From Lota lota (lineage: Eukaryota; Chordata; Actinopteri; Gadiformes; Lotidae), in the NCBI GenBank assembly GCA_026745465.1, contig JACYXH010000310.1, forward strand, positions 2,845,001 through 2,909,000: a stretch of DNA of 64,000 bases, written 5' to 3'. Shown one piece after another: positions 27,031 through 39,310 of the stretch. The position numbers were made by a program, and so were the translations under genes. The notes below the pieces were generated by a model, which worked only from the letters and a program-made list of their open reading frames with translations, had not been told where the DNA came from and searched no databases. Each line of letters starts with the position of its first letter. The stretch's first letter is position 1.

Positions 27031-27306
27031 AGGATAACTTCTGTATTTTTCAACCTAGACCATATTTCCGTAATGTTACAGACACTACAATCGAATAATC
27101 TGATCCTTCAGTGGCAACAACAAGCACTTTTAGAGGATGCACTTTAAAGGGGTGGTATTGCCCCAAAGGGTAACATTGCAGCCCGTTTCACGACTGCAAT
27201 GGCTGAATTGCTCTCACTCAACACTGGACCTATTTCAAAAATTGTTGTCCGCATTAGTCACTTTAACCAAAATAGGGTCCAGGTTGAAAAATCTGTACGT
27301 AATCCT
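27031..27306. mobile_element. TTAA-flanked MITE (276 bp, about 40-bp terminal inverted repeats)
   Basis: The left end reads AGGATAACTTCTGTATTTTT then CAACCTAGACCATATTT. The inverse of the right end reads AGGATTACGTACAGATTTTT then CAACCTGGACCCTATTTT. Both ends are flanked by TTAA (27027-27030 and 27307-27310), the target preferred by piggyBac-type transposases. No coding capacity. The terminal bases are not the usual piggyBac CCC type, so the superfamily is uncertain. Confidence 0.75.
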
Positions 27307-27312
27307 TTAACA

Positions 27313-29788
27313 CAGTGGTGTCAAACTCAATCACAGAAGGGGCCAAAAAAATAATAATGGGTCCAAGTCGCGGGCCAAACAGTCGATATTTATTGAAAAT
27401 AAGAACATGTTTTTTCAGATGTATTATCACAAATTAACTTAACTTCTCCAAAAGCACCTAAGAGAATTCAGAACAAACCAAGCTTACAGATTTAACAATG
27501 TAATGTAATCAAATTTCAAATAAGACATATCAGTGGCATTGTCTGTCATGAGTTTTCCACTGAGTCATTTCTAATGAAAATGTTTTTGGTAGTAATAATA
27601 ATAACTTATTTTATTGAAAATTTGCAAACATTTCAGACATAACTATTAACAGTATTCCTTGTGATTACAGGAGAAAAATGCAAAAACATTTAAGTACATT
27701 TTGCTCTGATGCACATTAGCCCAAGCCAGATGCTTGGCATCTTTTCTTAGCTGCAAGTTCATCAATGTCTGGAGTCAGGCTCTGAGCTGTGGCAATTCTC
27801 AGGATGGAGTGAAGGTGTCGGTCACTGAGACGACTCCTGTGTGATGTTTTGTTCATCTTCATCAAAGAGAAAAGTTGCTCACACAGGTATGTGCTACCAA
27901 ACATGCAGAGCATTTGAGCAGCTTGTAGGCGGAGTTGCGGCATCGTTTCAGGGATGAAATGTGGGAACTGTGCAGCGCCCACAGAGTCATACTTCGCCTT
28001 AAGTGTGTCACTACATTGGAGGTCGAGCAGCTCCATTTGGATGTTCATAGGTGCCTTTTCCACGTCAACCGCAAACGGATTACTGAGAAGTTCAGGCTTC
28101 GAAGTCGGCAAATCGCCATGTGAACTCGGTACTAAGTATGCTCAGTTTTTCAGCAAAATGTGCACTTGGAAAAATAGCGGCAGAAACCTTGTGCGTCATC
28201 GACAGGCAGCACGGAAAGTGACCCAAGTTTCCTTCCAACATGTGCGTCTTCCAGACGCAGCTTGGCTTTAAAAGCCCTCACTGCAGCATGCATGTCTGTG
28301 ATCACACGGACCCGTCCCTGAAGCTGGAGGTTTAGCGCATTGAGATGGTTCGTTATATCACACAGAAATGCCAGCTCACACAGCCACTTTTCATCATGGA
28401 GCTCTGTGGTGTCTTTCCCTTTGCTTTCCATAAACTGACAGATATCCTCACGCAACTCGAAATATCTGTTGAGCACTTTCCCTCGACTTAGCCAGCGCAC
28501 CTCTGTGTGATAGGGGACGTCACCTTTTTTAGAATCGATCTCCTCCAGAAATGCCTTAAACTGGCGGTGGTTTAAACCTTTGGCTCTTATAAAGTTAACA
28601 GTCTGTGTCACGGTGCTCATCACATGTTCCATTTTTAGCGCTTTGCCGCACAATGTTTCTTGGTGTATAATGCAGTGGTAAACTGTCAGCTCACCTGCGC
28701 AATTGTCCTCCCGCATCTTATCCCGCATTCTGCCCACTAATCCACTCTTTCTACCGCACATTGCAGGCGCTCCATCTGTTGTCAGTCCTACCAGTTTGTC
28801 CCAAGGCAGCTTCATTTCATTTGCACAATTAGATACTTCTTCAAATATGTCTTTTCCCGTGGTTGTGCCGTGCATTGATTTAATTCCCAAAAGTTCCTCT
28901 GTAACGCGCAAGTCAGAGTCCACTCCACGGATGAAGATTGACAGCTGGGCAGTATCTGTTGTGTCGCTGCTCTCATCCACAGCAAGGGAATATGCAATGA
29001 AATCTTTTCCTTTTTCCATTAGCTGATTTTGTATGTTGGTAGCAAGCTCGCATGTCCGGTCAGCAACGTTGTTTCTGGTAAGGCTTGCATTTAAAAATGC
29101 TTGCTTTTGGTCAGGACACACGATTTCGCACACTTTAATCATGCATCGCTTCACAAACTCTCCCTCGGTAAATGGCCGGGCCGATTTAGCTATTTCTTCA
29201 GCCACAATGAAACTAGCTTTAACGGCAGCTTCACTTTGAGATTTAGCTTTTTTGAACATAGCCTGCTGTGACACCAGATGTTTTTTCAACTCTTCTACCT
29301 TCTGGAGCTTCTGCCGTGTGTCCAGATCCTTGTACCCGTCCCCGTGTTTCATTTCATAGTGTCGTCTTATGTTGTATTCTTTAATTACGGCCACAACAGC
29401 TCCGCATACAAGACAAACAGGTTTACCCCTTGTGTTAGTGAACAGATACTCTGCCTCCCATCTGTCTTGAAAGCCCCTGTTTTCAAAGTCCACCTTTTGT
29501 TTGGCCATTTTTGGGAGGGCTAGAGTTAGCTTAAAGTTTATCCGAAGTGACAGGATAAGCGTGAGACTGGAGAGTTTGTTAATAAAGGGGCTTGCCGCCG
29601 TTGATTGATGTCTCAACCAATAGCTGGCGCCAGTTATTGCAGTGCAGTCTGGGATTTGTAGTATTAATGATGTGCGTGCTATATTCCGGCGGGCCAATTC
29701 TGATTGACATAAAATATTATATTGCGGGCCGGAGACAATTGTCCAGCGGGCCGGATGTGGCCCGCGGGCCTTGAGATTGAAATGTATG
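27313..29788 (-). mobile_element. hAT DNA transposon with 8-bp target duplication (2476 bp)
   Basis: The left end CAGTGGTGTCAAACTCAA is a hAT terminal repeat. The right end TTGAGATTGAAATGTATG matches its inverse at 12 of 18 positions. Flanking duplications CTTTAACA at 27305-27312 and 29789-29796 are identical. Subterminal GCGGGCC motifs occur near both ends. The element lies antisense inside the second visible intron of igsf9b and carries one nearly complete transposase gene. The intact duplication suggests a fairly young insertion, while the decayed right end and frameshifts suggest it no longer moves itself. Confidence 0.88.
27716..29508 (-). pseudogene. hAT transposase, nearly full length, frameshifted (GTF2IRD2-like)
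   Basis: Starts at MAKQKVDFENRGFQ (ATG at 29508-29506). In order: a BED-type zinc finger (KPVCLVCG...RRHYEMKH, about residues 32-58); hAT core motifs LAVDESSDTTDTAQLSIF, GLTTDGAPAMCG and YHCIIHQETLCGK; HRQFKAFLEEID; EVRWLSRGKVL; and a C-terminal dimerisation region STYLCEQLFSLMKMNKTSHR ending before a TAA at 27716-27718. The frame is broken near 28170 (stop after FSKCTFC) although the adjacent frame continues SAHFAEKLSILSTEF, and shifts again near 28115. So one or two small indels disable an otherwise clean gene of about 590 codons. The domesticated vertebrate gene GTF2IRD2 carries a related hAT domain; this copy is a transposon gene, not that locus. Confidence 0.88.
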
Positions 29789-30416
29789 CTTTAACACATC
29801 TGATGAGTATCAGCATTTCAGCCATATAACCCCCGTTGGCATTGAAACAGCTTGTGATGAATAAGTTGTGGGAGGGCGTGCTACATTATGCTATATTATG
29901 CTGGGGACTAAACGAGTCATCACTTCCATGCGGGTGGGTTAATTACTGTCACTATAAAATGCTGCAAACACTTCAAAACAAAACGCTATAAAACGCATGC
30001 TTCAAAATTAAAACAAGTTTTGTCGCGCATAGTTGGCACTTAGGGAACACAACATGTTCTTTGCGACAAGCGAGTATGTAACATTACCCACCCAAAATGA
30101 TGAACAAACAATCCATGAGGACAGCCATTCCCACAGTCCCAGTGTGACGCGCCAGTTTCTCCTTAAGCACCGCAGCAGTCGTTTGTTTTTCCTTTCCAAA
30201 TATTTTAAGATGCTTTCAGAACTTTCTGTGCCGACCCAGTTCTTCCTCGGACAGCAGGGCCCTCCTAGACAAGAGGAGATGTGAAGGAAGCAGGTTTCAC
30301 AACTCACATGGGGGTTAGTCTTTTCACTGCACTTTAAAAATAGACGTTTTGTTGTCCATTTTCATTTTGTGTGATTTTCCATGTAATGTATTCCTTTCTC
30401 TAGTTCTCTCTCTCAC

Positions 30417-30417
<1 letters not shown>

Positions 30418-30456
<39 letters not shown>

Positions 30457-30616
30457 GCTATATATCTAAATGTATGTATTTTTGTCTGTCTGTAGCTATC
30501 TATCTATGTCTCTTTATTTCTCTCTCTGTGTCTCTCTCTTTATCTCGTTGTCCCTCTCTGTCCCTCTCTCTATCTCGCTCCCTCTCTCTCTGTCTCTCTC
30601 TTTATCTCTTGCTGTC

Positions 30617-30666
<50 letters not shown>

Positions 30667-30715
30667 CCCCCCTCTCTCTGTGTGTCTCTCTGTCTGTGTC
30701 TCTCTCTCTCTTAGC
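30418..30715. repeat. (TATC)n and CT-rich microsatellite block
   Basis: (TATC)n at 30418-30456, then imperfect CTGT/CTCT sequence, with a purer CT run at about 30619-30663 and a C run after it. Long Leu-Ser reading frames across it are repeat artefacts. Confidence 0.9.
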
Positions 30716-33032
30716 TGCAGGTTGGGGTTTCTAAAGGGATAAAACATTTCTCTGGCTCTCTCTGCGTCATGGTCAGAAAACAGATTTATACATGACCACT
30801 GGCAACTGCTTATGCCACATAGGATTAGACATTTCAGAGTTGAGTCCCTGAATGTCCCGTTATGCTGTGAAGGACATTATTATCACCCCTGAATACGACA
30901 AACAAGAGTATATTTGCTCATGTCTTTATTATTTACTTATTTTCAAAGTAGATTTTTATATGTCCGCACAAATCCATTAATGCAATGAGAAGGTCGAATA
31001 TTGATTGAACGATTTCTTCAGATCCGTAGAGATTATCAACGTGATTGTGGAGGTGGATACTTCCAGGTTCAAGTGAAAGTGAAAGGGAAAGTCCTGTCAT
31101 TCCTTTGCTCTCCTGCACTGAGCCAGCTGAAAGTAATTGTTTGGTTGTCTTTGTGTTGGTCTAGTACTAGTCGGTCCCCAGTGCTTGGAGCAGAGCTAGA
31201 CTTACTTGTTACATGGTGGCTAACTCTACTAGAGCACTACAGTTAGGCCCAAACTTCTACTTTCATTTTGATTGATTACGTATATACACTAGTGCTAGTG
31301 ATTACCCCAGTGACATAAGAAACAAAAAATCACCCTTTTGGTGAGGTGATGCATATTTCTTGTACGGGGTACTAACTGTAGTGAAGAAAGAAAAGGAAGC
31401 CTTTTGACACAGAAGATCAAACAGGATGCAAGCTAAAAGCGAAGAAGATATTCCCCTCCATGCTCTTCCTTTACCATCTGCATGACTCCACTTAGCCACA
31501 CACTCACTCAAGGAGTGAGGAAACACTTAACAGCTGTAATCGAACTCGTAAATATGTAAATATATAGGATGATGAAACCCACGCGACATAATATTGGTAC
31601 AAGTAACTATTGTTGACTTAAAGTATGCTTTTACTCATTGATGACCTAGTACTGTAAAATATATATATATCGACATATTAAATATAATCCGTGTCATACG
31701 GGTTACTATCACAAATGTTATACGCTGATTTAATTTCATTAATCATACAACATCCTACATTCAAATTATATTGGATTGAGTGAATGGAGCTCTGCTTGTA
31801 GTGTCATATGGGCTCTATAGCTTCAACATATTAATTCATCATTCATACACATAAATATTCAAAATTCAATGTAACTTAGATTTGCCTCGTTTATTTTTTC
31901 ATTCAACATGAAAAGCGTTGTGAAATACTTAATCATACTCAGGTGCATTAACAGGAAATGGAAGAAAAGCGCAAAAGCTAATGTAACACAAAGCTTATCT
32001 GCTGTATATAGATATCTTACGTGTTTCTAAATGAGTGCGTAATAACGAACTGAAAGCCTCATTTCGGCTCTCCGTCCTTCTAGATCTCTATCTCATGCGT
32101 GGGAATTAAATGGATTTGACAGCTAAAAGGAGTGACAAGGAGATGAGTCTGAATAATAAAACAGGAAACAGAGGCGTATTTATTTGATGTCATGGGTTGG
32201 CTCTGTGTCATTTAGAGGCCTTAGGAAGTATGGCTCCGTTCTCTGTTTGAATGACTAAGACTCTGTCATTTAATGAACCAGAAATAAGAACAACGTTGAA
32301 ACTGATATGAATATTTGATGCAGGGACAAGCTGCAATTTTCTACAGCTAACAATATATCAGAATGTTCCACGGCTGTCAAATTGGAATCATAACGAAAAA
32401 CTACAACGGTTTGGCATCCAGCATCGAGAAAGCTTGATGCTGTAGGTTTGTCTATGTTTGTGTGTGCACACATGCAATTGCACTCGCTGTCAAACCTAAT
32501 TAGACAGTTCCTTCCGGTAAAGACAACACTGAAAGGACTAACCAGAAAGACAAATGCAAAACCATTCCATGAAAAGGGCAGACAGACTCAATGACAGTGT
32601 TTGTGGGTGTGTTGTCACTACAGATTATAGCGTGCATAATGGTGATTGTTTTGTTTTCATGGGGTATACAATATAAACCACAATCTGAACATTTTCTGTA
32701 TAAGCTGCATCCTCAAGCCACGTATTTGTATTTGGATTGAATGATGCCGTGTGTGACTCTAACAAGATGAGATTAAGTCAGGGGAGAATCCGAGGGATTG
32801 GTTTCAAGAAGAATCCATGGCTTGTGAGTCAATGTGTAAACATACTGTGTATCAACGTTGCACAATGTACATGGAGATCTGAATGAATTGGGATTGATAA
32901 CAATATGCTTTACCTCCATTTCCTGTTCTACATCTGCAAATGTGGTCCACTGTTGATGATTATGATGATGATATTATAAAGTGCTTTTCTAGGCAATTTC
33001 TAGGGTCCATAATAACAGTGCTGTTAGTGAGT

Positions 33033-33134
<102 letters not shown>

Positions 33135-34816
33135 TGGGGGCGGGGATCCAACCTTCCAGCAGTGTGTAGCTCCCACCTGGGTGATGCCAGTTTGCACCAG
33201 AACGCTAGCCACACACTGGCCAGGATTATTTTCATTGGATGAAAATCGGATTAAAAGCCTGGGGTTTTACATACAATGTTTCTGTTAGTTTACTACTAAC
33301 AATCACTGAAAGCGATGCAGATACTGTGTTTGTGGATTTTTCAACTTGTATTACACTAAGTGAACTCCGTGATGTCTTGCTTCCTGTTTGAACCTTAAAA
33401 CATTCAGCACAACTGGAACACATTCACTGACTATTCCCACAAAAGATGATCGAAGCGTCACTTCGTATAAATGGTATCATATCAGACTTGAGTCTCTTTA
33501 CCAGCCTCATCTCTGTGGTCTGCGTGGCGTACTGGCCCGAAATCAGTGTGAGTGTTGAATTAGCAGTATGGTCTATGGCTTATGACTGCAGATAGAATGA
33601 CACGATAGCATTTGAGAGGCTATGGGATTAAGCATGTAAGCAGATCAGCCACGGCCCTAAAGTGATTATACAGGGAATGTATATCCCCAAAAATTTAATC
33701 TGGAATTATACATGGAGGAAATCTGTTGAACTTTTGACAATCACAGCCATATGTGTTTGTCCACTGTGCTGTCTACATTTTGGTTTGCATTGCGGCATGA
33801 TGTGGTGCAGAAACAAAAACGGATTTCTAAGGCTAGGCAAAAAAGGATTCTTCTGTAAAAAAACGTTTTTCACTCACTTACTTACTTTACTTACTTTTTC
33901 TTTTAACTAACATAAAAAATGCAAATAGGATAGGAATAATGTACAGTTTCTTCACTGTTTCTAACCGCTGGGGTCCGATTAAACCCATGTTAGTGGACTA
34001 GTCAAACATGCATTATTTAGATAAATAAAGACATCACATTACAACAAATCAATTCAGGTAAAAGAGAGAGAAAAATTGCATTTTCTTTTCATTATACACA
34101 ATCTGCCATCTCTCGTCTCTGTCTGACTCTCTTGGAATGGAACATTTAATTACATTTTCTACAGCCAACCTTTCAGCTGAACTAAATCAATAATACACCT
34201 CCATTTGAAAGAAACATGTGTATTGCCTTATGTTATACAAACACTGTACCTTTCGACTGAGGATTCTATATATAAATAAACTTATATAATTATATGTAGC
34301 TTTCACTTTCATTTTCAATCAAACATGGTTGACAACAGGTTGCTTGGATTTTTTTATCCAGTTGTACAGGTTAACATATTTAACCATGTTCACCTTTTTC
34401 TCCCACATTTTACATTACTGTGAATGTAGACAACATTTTTCACAAATTAACTATTGTATGCAGATGATTACCAGAAATAGATAAAAGTGGGGGTTACACC
34501 TTCATACCTTGATTGGGATTTACACATGGATTTGAAAGAATTTTTGCAGCGTTATTCTTAGTGCTATAGGGCCGACTCTATGTAATAAATAGTAATATAT
34601 TAGACTCCTAACAGTGTATTATCGTAAGTGTCTAATATCAACAACATAGATATTCGTGGGCTCTTGGAGATGGAGATTTTAGTGTTTTTTCGTCTTCACA
34701 ATCCTGCTTCATGACACATCCCCAAAACATACATGAAGACATGAGATAAAGTTTTTGAATAAGGTTAAAACAAGTGCCTATTGCTTTGTCTTCTCGGCGT
34801 CCTCTCCACTCCTCAG

Positions 34817-34968
34817 CTCCGCCCACCTTCACGGAAACGCCCCCGCAGTATGTGGAGGCCAAGGAAGGGGGCAGCATCACCCTGACCTGCACGGCCTTCG
34901 GGAACCCCAAGCCTTCCGTGGGCTGGCTGCGCGAGGGAAACCTGCTGGTCAACAGTGCCAAGTACAAG
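34817..34968 (+). CDS. igsf9b: igsf9b visible exon 3: N-terminal half of Ig2
   Basis: 152 bp, phase 1 to 0. It is bounded by CCTCAG| and AAG|GTAGGC. It encodes APPTFTETPPQYVEAKEGG, then SITLTCTAFGNPKP with the first Ig2 cysteine, and VGWLREGNLLV with the core tryptophan. The PPQY-EAKEGGS and CTAFGNPKP stretches are near-identical to vertebrate IGSF9B as I know the family. It lies downstream of the 9.1-kb intron that carries the hAT element. Confidence 0.95.
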
Positions 34969-35203
34969 GTAGGCCAGCTGCTCCTTTCAAATTACCACCG
35001 TGATCGCACGTTGACTTCTGCACTTTCACAGGCTATTGTGCTACTTGACCGGACTTTGGATGGTATGGATTTGAGTGTTTTTTGTGTGTGTGTGTGTGTT
35101 TTAAAGCTGCCACATTTACAGAGATCAAAGTGTTGTTAGTCGGATGCATGGTGTGCAGGTGTGTATTTTTGTGGGTCTATGGGGGTGGCTGCATATTTAT
35201 TTG

Positions 35204-35206
35204 TGT

Positions 35207-35255
<49 letters not shown>

Positions 35256-35268
35256 GGGGGGGGGGCAT
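35204..35268. repeat. (TG)n followed by poly(G)
   Basis: A short TG repeat runs into 34 guanines, one T, then 10 more guanines. It is potentially G-quadruplex forming in the coding-strand transcript. Confidence 0.95.
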
Positions 35269-36523
35269 ATTTATGTGTGTGCTAGTGTGTGTGTGTGTGT
35301 GTGCTTGTGTGTGTCTCAGGGAGGAAGGAAATGCTTTCTCTGATAAAACGTGGCCTTACTTGGTCCCCCATAAGGCTATAATAATCAAGAACATGACATC
35401 TTAAAGAATTTTGTTTATTTTTTTGACTTCATCAAACATTACCCATGTAGTCACTTTGATTACTGTTGAGTTTGTTTTCCCCCATATAGTGTAGCCTTTC
35501 TACATACGGTGTCTACATGTTGCTATGGAAAATATAGTTAAAAATGTTCCACACTGCATGACAAAATTGGGTTGTTAAAAATAAAACAGCTTTTAATAAC
35601 AAACCTGTAGCTCCAAATCCCATTGCATAAATATGATGATACTTTAAAATGTTAACCGGTAATTTTTACTTCTATCTTAAGTTAGTGCAGGTCTAGCGCG
35701 CGAGACACACTTACACTCCTAATAAGTAGTTTTTACAAAAACAATTTACGTTCCATCTTTACCTTTTCATTTTACCTCACAGTACATTCAAGTCAACTTC
35801 TCCCTTCGTCTTGTTTATTTTTAATGCTTCTCAAACTATGTGTTCCTCTTTCTCACGTAATCTGAAATCGTTCCCCTGCCGGAGTGGTTCTGTTACGTCT
35901 ACCAGCTGTATCGTTAAATACTCATTTCAAATATAGATTTGAATTGAACAAACATTTTCCTTCTGCTCCATCTCTCCCACTTCACTGTTCTAACATGTTA
36001 TAGTTTTGCCGTCATTTGAAACACAAGAGACCATGCTTAGAGCAAGCTCCTATGAGCTTTGTTCTTCCTCATTTTTAATGAAGGGGGTGGGGGAAATTAA
36101 TAAACACAGAATAGCGCATTGCAGCAGTAAAAAAAAATAATTACTAAAGAGATGCTTAGATCTAATGTTGCTTGCTCCATGCAGAGATATAAGCCATTCT
36201 CAGACCCTGGATCAATTATTCAAATTATTTTGTTCCAAAAGAGTTATAGATCTAAATTTGACTCGCCATTGTTTGAGACAACAATCTCTCTCTCTCTCTC
36301 TCTCACTCTCGCTCTCGCTCTCGCTCTCTCTCTCTCTCTCTCCCCCCTCTCTCTCTCCCCCCCCCCCTCTCATCTCTTCCTATCCCCTGTCACCATAATA
36401 TTCTCCATTCATGCATAAATATCATTAAGCAGTAGTGTGTGGACAGTGCCATCAACACATTCACTCCCCACTGACGGAGTGACATCTGATGAACTTTAGC
36501 TTCCTGCCCATAATGTGTGCCTT

Positions 36524-37232
36524 TGTGACGAAGCGATCATCACTGGTTGTACCGATGGTACAGCGCTACGGACTAAGCGCCACGGCACGGAAGCCGACAG
36601 ACTATTTTAAACATCACATGGACATTTGCGCATGTTATATATTGTTTCTGTATTCCCTGTCCAATCCATTCATATCAACCACTAGCAGTAATCAGTAATG
36701 TCACAATTTCAGTCATCATACTCACCACAGTTCTCTTGCATTAAGGGCAAGTCCGCACTACATTTCTGCTATTTATGTCACGGGATCGCGCTGGGTTAGG
36801 CCATCACGGTAAATGGTATTTTAAGGTGTTCTTAAAATACCTATTATATGTGTGTAAAATATATGAATGAAGTTGTGCTGTGTTTGTATTATGTTAGGGG
36901 ATGATAATACACCTTTGTTTTGTGTTATGGCTGGTTAAGCTTGGTATGTGGGTTTAATTGATTTATAATGACTTGGTTCGGCTTAGAGGTGGAGCTAACC
37001 AAATGGGTACTGCTATTTAAGCCTGGATGGCTTCATTGGTGGGGGGGAACGGTTGGTGATGGTTGCTGTAGTCACAGTTGATGTAGGTCACCCTTGACAT
37101 CTATTTGTTATGTTAGTTCCTGTCCTCGTTCTTGTTTGTCAGTGCTGTAGTTTGTGTCAATAAGTACTTCAATGCAAGTTCAACGTTTGGCTTGAACCTC
37201 AATTGGATCCAAGACACATTACCCGTACGACA
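36524..37232 (+). mobile_element. Candidate solo LTR (709 bp)
   Basis: Begins TGTGACGAAGCG and ends CCCGTACGACA, flanked by GCCTT on both sides (36519-36523 and 37233-37237). The interior has a TATA-like ATTTAAGCC near 37014 and an AATAAG-type signal near 37160, in an order that fits U3-R-U5. No coding region is attached. The boundaries were inferred by matching a 5-mer duplication to TG/CA ends, so a chance match is possible. Confidence 0.5.
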
Positions 37233-38895
37233 GCCTTGAACTTTGGTGCTTGCATTTGTATTTGGTTTTGGATCCATGAGAGTAGCTGAGTTACAAGAAC
37301 ACCCTGAACTGGTGCCGTCTTGTGGTATTTCTTTTTCATCACAGTTGAACAGTAGGGATCTGCCACAATTATGGCCATTATTTCTCTCCCTGTTACATGA
37401 TGTTCCTGTCTTTGATGAAGGCGGATGAAAAACTTGTATGCAAATGTCAATCTTCTGGGAGGCAATGTCAGTTTTGTACTTTGTAGAAGTTTTACCCCAA
37501 CTCTTGGGAGGAGTTGACAGACTTTGGCTCACTTCCTTGTTTTGTTTGTTGCTAAACTAGAATTCCATGATCGTTGTGTATTGTCGAAATGTACGGCAAA
37601 GCAATCGAACAGAAGGGAATTCTAAAATCATTCTAATAAAAAAAGAAACAAGAAAAACAAGTTTCAATTTAGAAATATCTTGCTGTTCTTTGCTGTTCCG
37701 CCGGCTGTGATAGTAAAATAATCCCCGTCTCCAGGGCTGACAAACTCAGGGACACACTGTGCCTGAAGAGATGGGAGGCAGGTTGGGTGGGGGGAGTGGG
37801 TTGGTGGCTCAACTACTAGATCTCGCCTCCCGGCATTGATCTGATAATTTCTCTAGGAACGACATCGTGTTCCCCCAGAAGGAGATGGAGTGTGCGGGTT
37901 GGCAAACGTCAGAAAGTGTCTCACCAAATGCTGACTCTCTTTTTATTTATTTATTCATCCCAGAATAATTATTGTACCACAGTCTTACCTCCAGGGACAT
38001 GAGCTTCAGTGGCTGTGGAAGGGCTTTTTAAAAGTATCTTCATTCATCATTTTATTAGCGCAGGTAGTTTGAAAGCAATTGACTGGAAGTGTTAAGTAGG
38101 AGTTAATCAATGTTGTTTTATTCTTTCTTTCTTTATATCTTTCATTCTCTATGTCTTTCTTTACTTCTTCCTTTCTCTCTTGCTTTCCTTCAAACATCCA
38201 TCCATTCCTTCCAACTATCCATGTGTGTGGTGGGGCAAAGCAAGTAAAGCAGTGCGGACGTAGCACACACTGATGAAAGGTGTACGTGCTTTGCGCTGTG
38301 TCGGTCCTTTGAGGTGATAGTGTGCGCTGACAGTCTTTACAGTAGGTCCCAGTAAGAGACACAGCCAGGCATGGCTTTCTGTCTTGTCACGGGCCCCATG
38401 GAAACAAAACACTTGCTCTGTCATCTCCAGTGCCAGGTTTTGTGTCTGCCTGCTGCCTTGGCCTGAAGTAGATTTACCATGTTTGGCTATCATCTATTTC
38501 TAACGGAAATAGCCCACTCAGGCTGTGCTTACGCTGAGCTTTGATCTTCTAGCGTGTTCCTCTTTTCACTGTCTTTAGTTTTTAGGTCAGGTGGGCCAAT
38601 TTGGCAGGATTATCATACAATATTTGATGATTAAATTAAATTAATTAAAGTTATATGTTGATGATACAGTATTTAGTTTTGCACAATGTCTAATTGCTGA
38701 AGATTTTTCATTGTATATCTAATAATCAAACAGGGTTATATGCTGTTAATCCTTTAAACATTGAAGTATTATCACAATATTATATATTACTTTCTACACT
38801 TAACAAATTAAAGCTTTATTATGATACAATTCCCAGATAATCCAAAATTGCATATCACAATATCTATCTGTGTGTGTGTTTGTGTGTCTTCCTAG

Positions 38896-39013
38896 GTGTC
38901 TGATGGCAGTCTTTCGGTGCTGACCATCAACAGGGATGACAGAGGGGCGTACACCTGCCGAGCTTTCAGCCCCCAAGGAGAGGTCATCCACACCACCCGT
39001 CTGCTCGTACAAG
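38896..39013 (+). CDS. igsf9b: igsf9b visible exon 4: C-terminal half of Ig2
   Basis: 118 bp, phase 0 to 1, bounded by TTCCTAG| and CAAG|GTAGGG. It encodes VSDGSLSVLTINRDDRG, then AYTCRAFSPQGEV with the second Ig2 cysteine, and HTTRLLVQG. The DxGxYxC motif of I-set Ig domains is present. The end of this exon and its donor are reiterated as a degenerate tandem repeat in the first 300 bp of the next intron, so donor-like sequences recur downstream. Confidence 0.95.
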
Positions 39014-39310
39014 GTAGGGTTAAAGGTCGTTCACACCAGGGTAGGGTCACAGGTCGTCCACACCAGGGTAGGGTCATAGGCCCTTCACATGACCCATCTC
39101 CTAGTTTGTACCAGGTAGTGTCAAAGGTCATTGGTCATTCTCACCAGTGAAGGGTCATACATCACCCCCATCAGAGTATGGTCATAGGTTGTTTACACCA
39201 GGGTAGGGTCATAGGTCTTTCACACCACCCATCTCCTAGATGGTACCCGGTAGGGTCAACAGTCATAGGTGGTTCACACCAGGGTAGGGTTATTGGTTGT
39301 TCCTAGCTGG
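39014..39310 (+). repeat. Degenerate minisatellite derived from the exon 4 donor boundary
   Basis: A tandem array of units such as TTCACACCAGGGTAGGGTCA and AGGTCGTCCACACCAGGG begins at the splice donor. Two longer units, near 39083 and near 39217, contain CACATGACCCATCTCCTAG and CACACCACCCATCTCCTAG followed by GTACC(A/C)GGTAG(G/T)GTCAA. They parallel the exon end CACACCACCCGTCTGCTCG followed by TACAAGGTAGGGTTAAAGG. Confidence 0.8.

Larger units (their letters stand above)
34969..38895 (+). other. igsf9b intron between Ig2 exons (3.9 kb)
   Basis: Donor GTAGGC, acceptor TTCCTAG. It holds the TG/poly-G tract at 35204-35268, a CT tract at 36286-36370, and a candidate solo LTR at 36524-37232. A 139-codon antisense frame at 37113-37532 overlaps the LTR end and matches no family I recognise. 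Confidence 0.85.

Noticed and set aside
37113..37532. 139-codon antisense open frame
   Set aside because: It overlaps the candidate LTR boundary, has no family motif, and is within chance length for this window.
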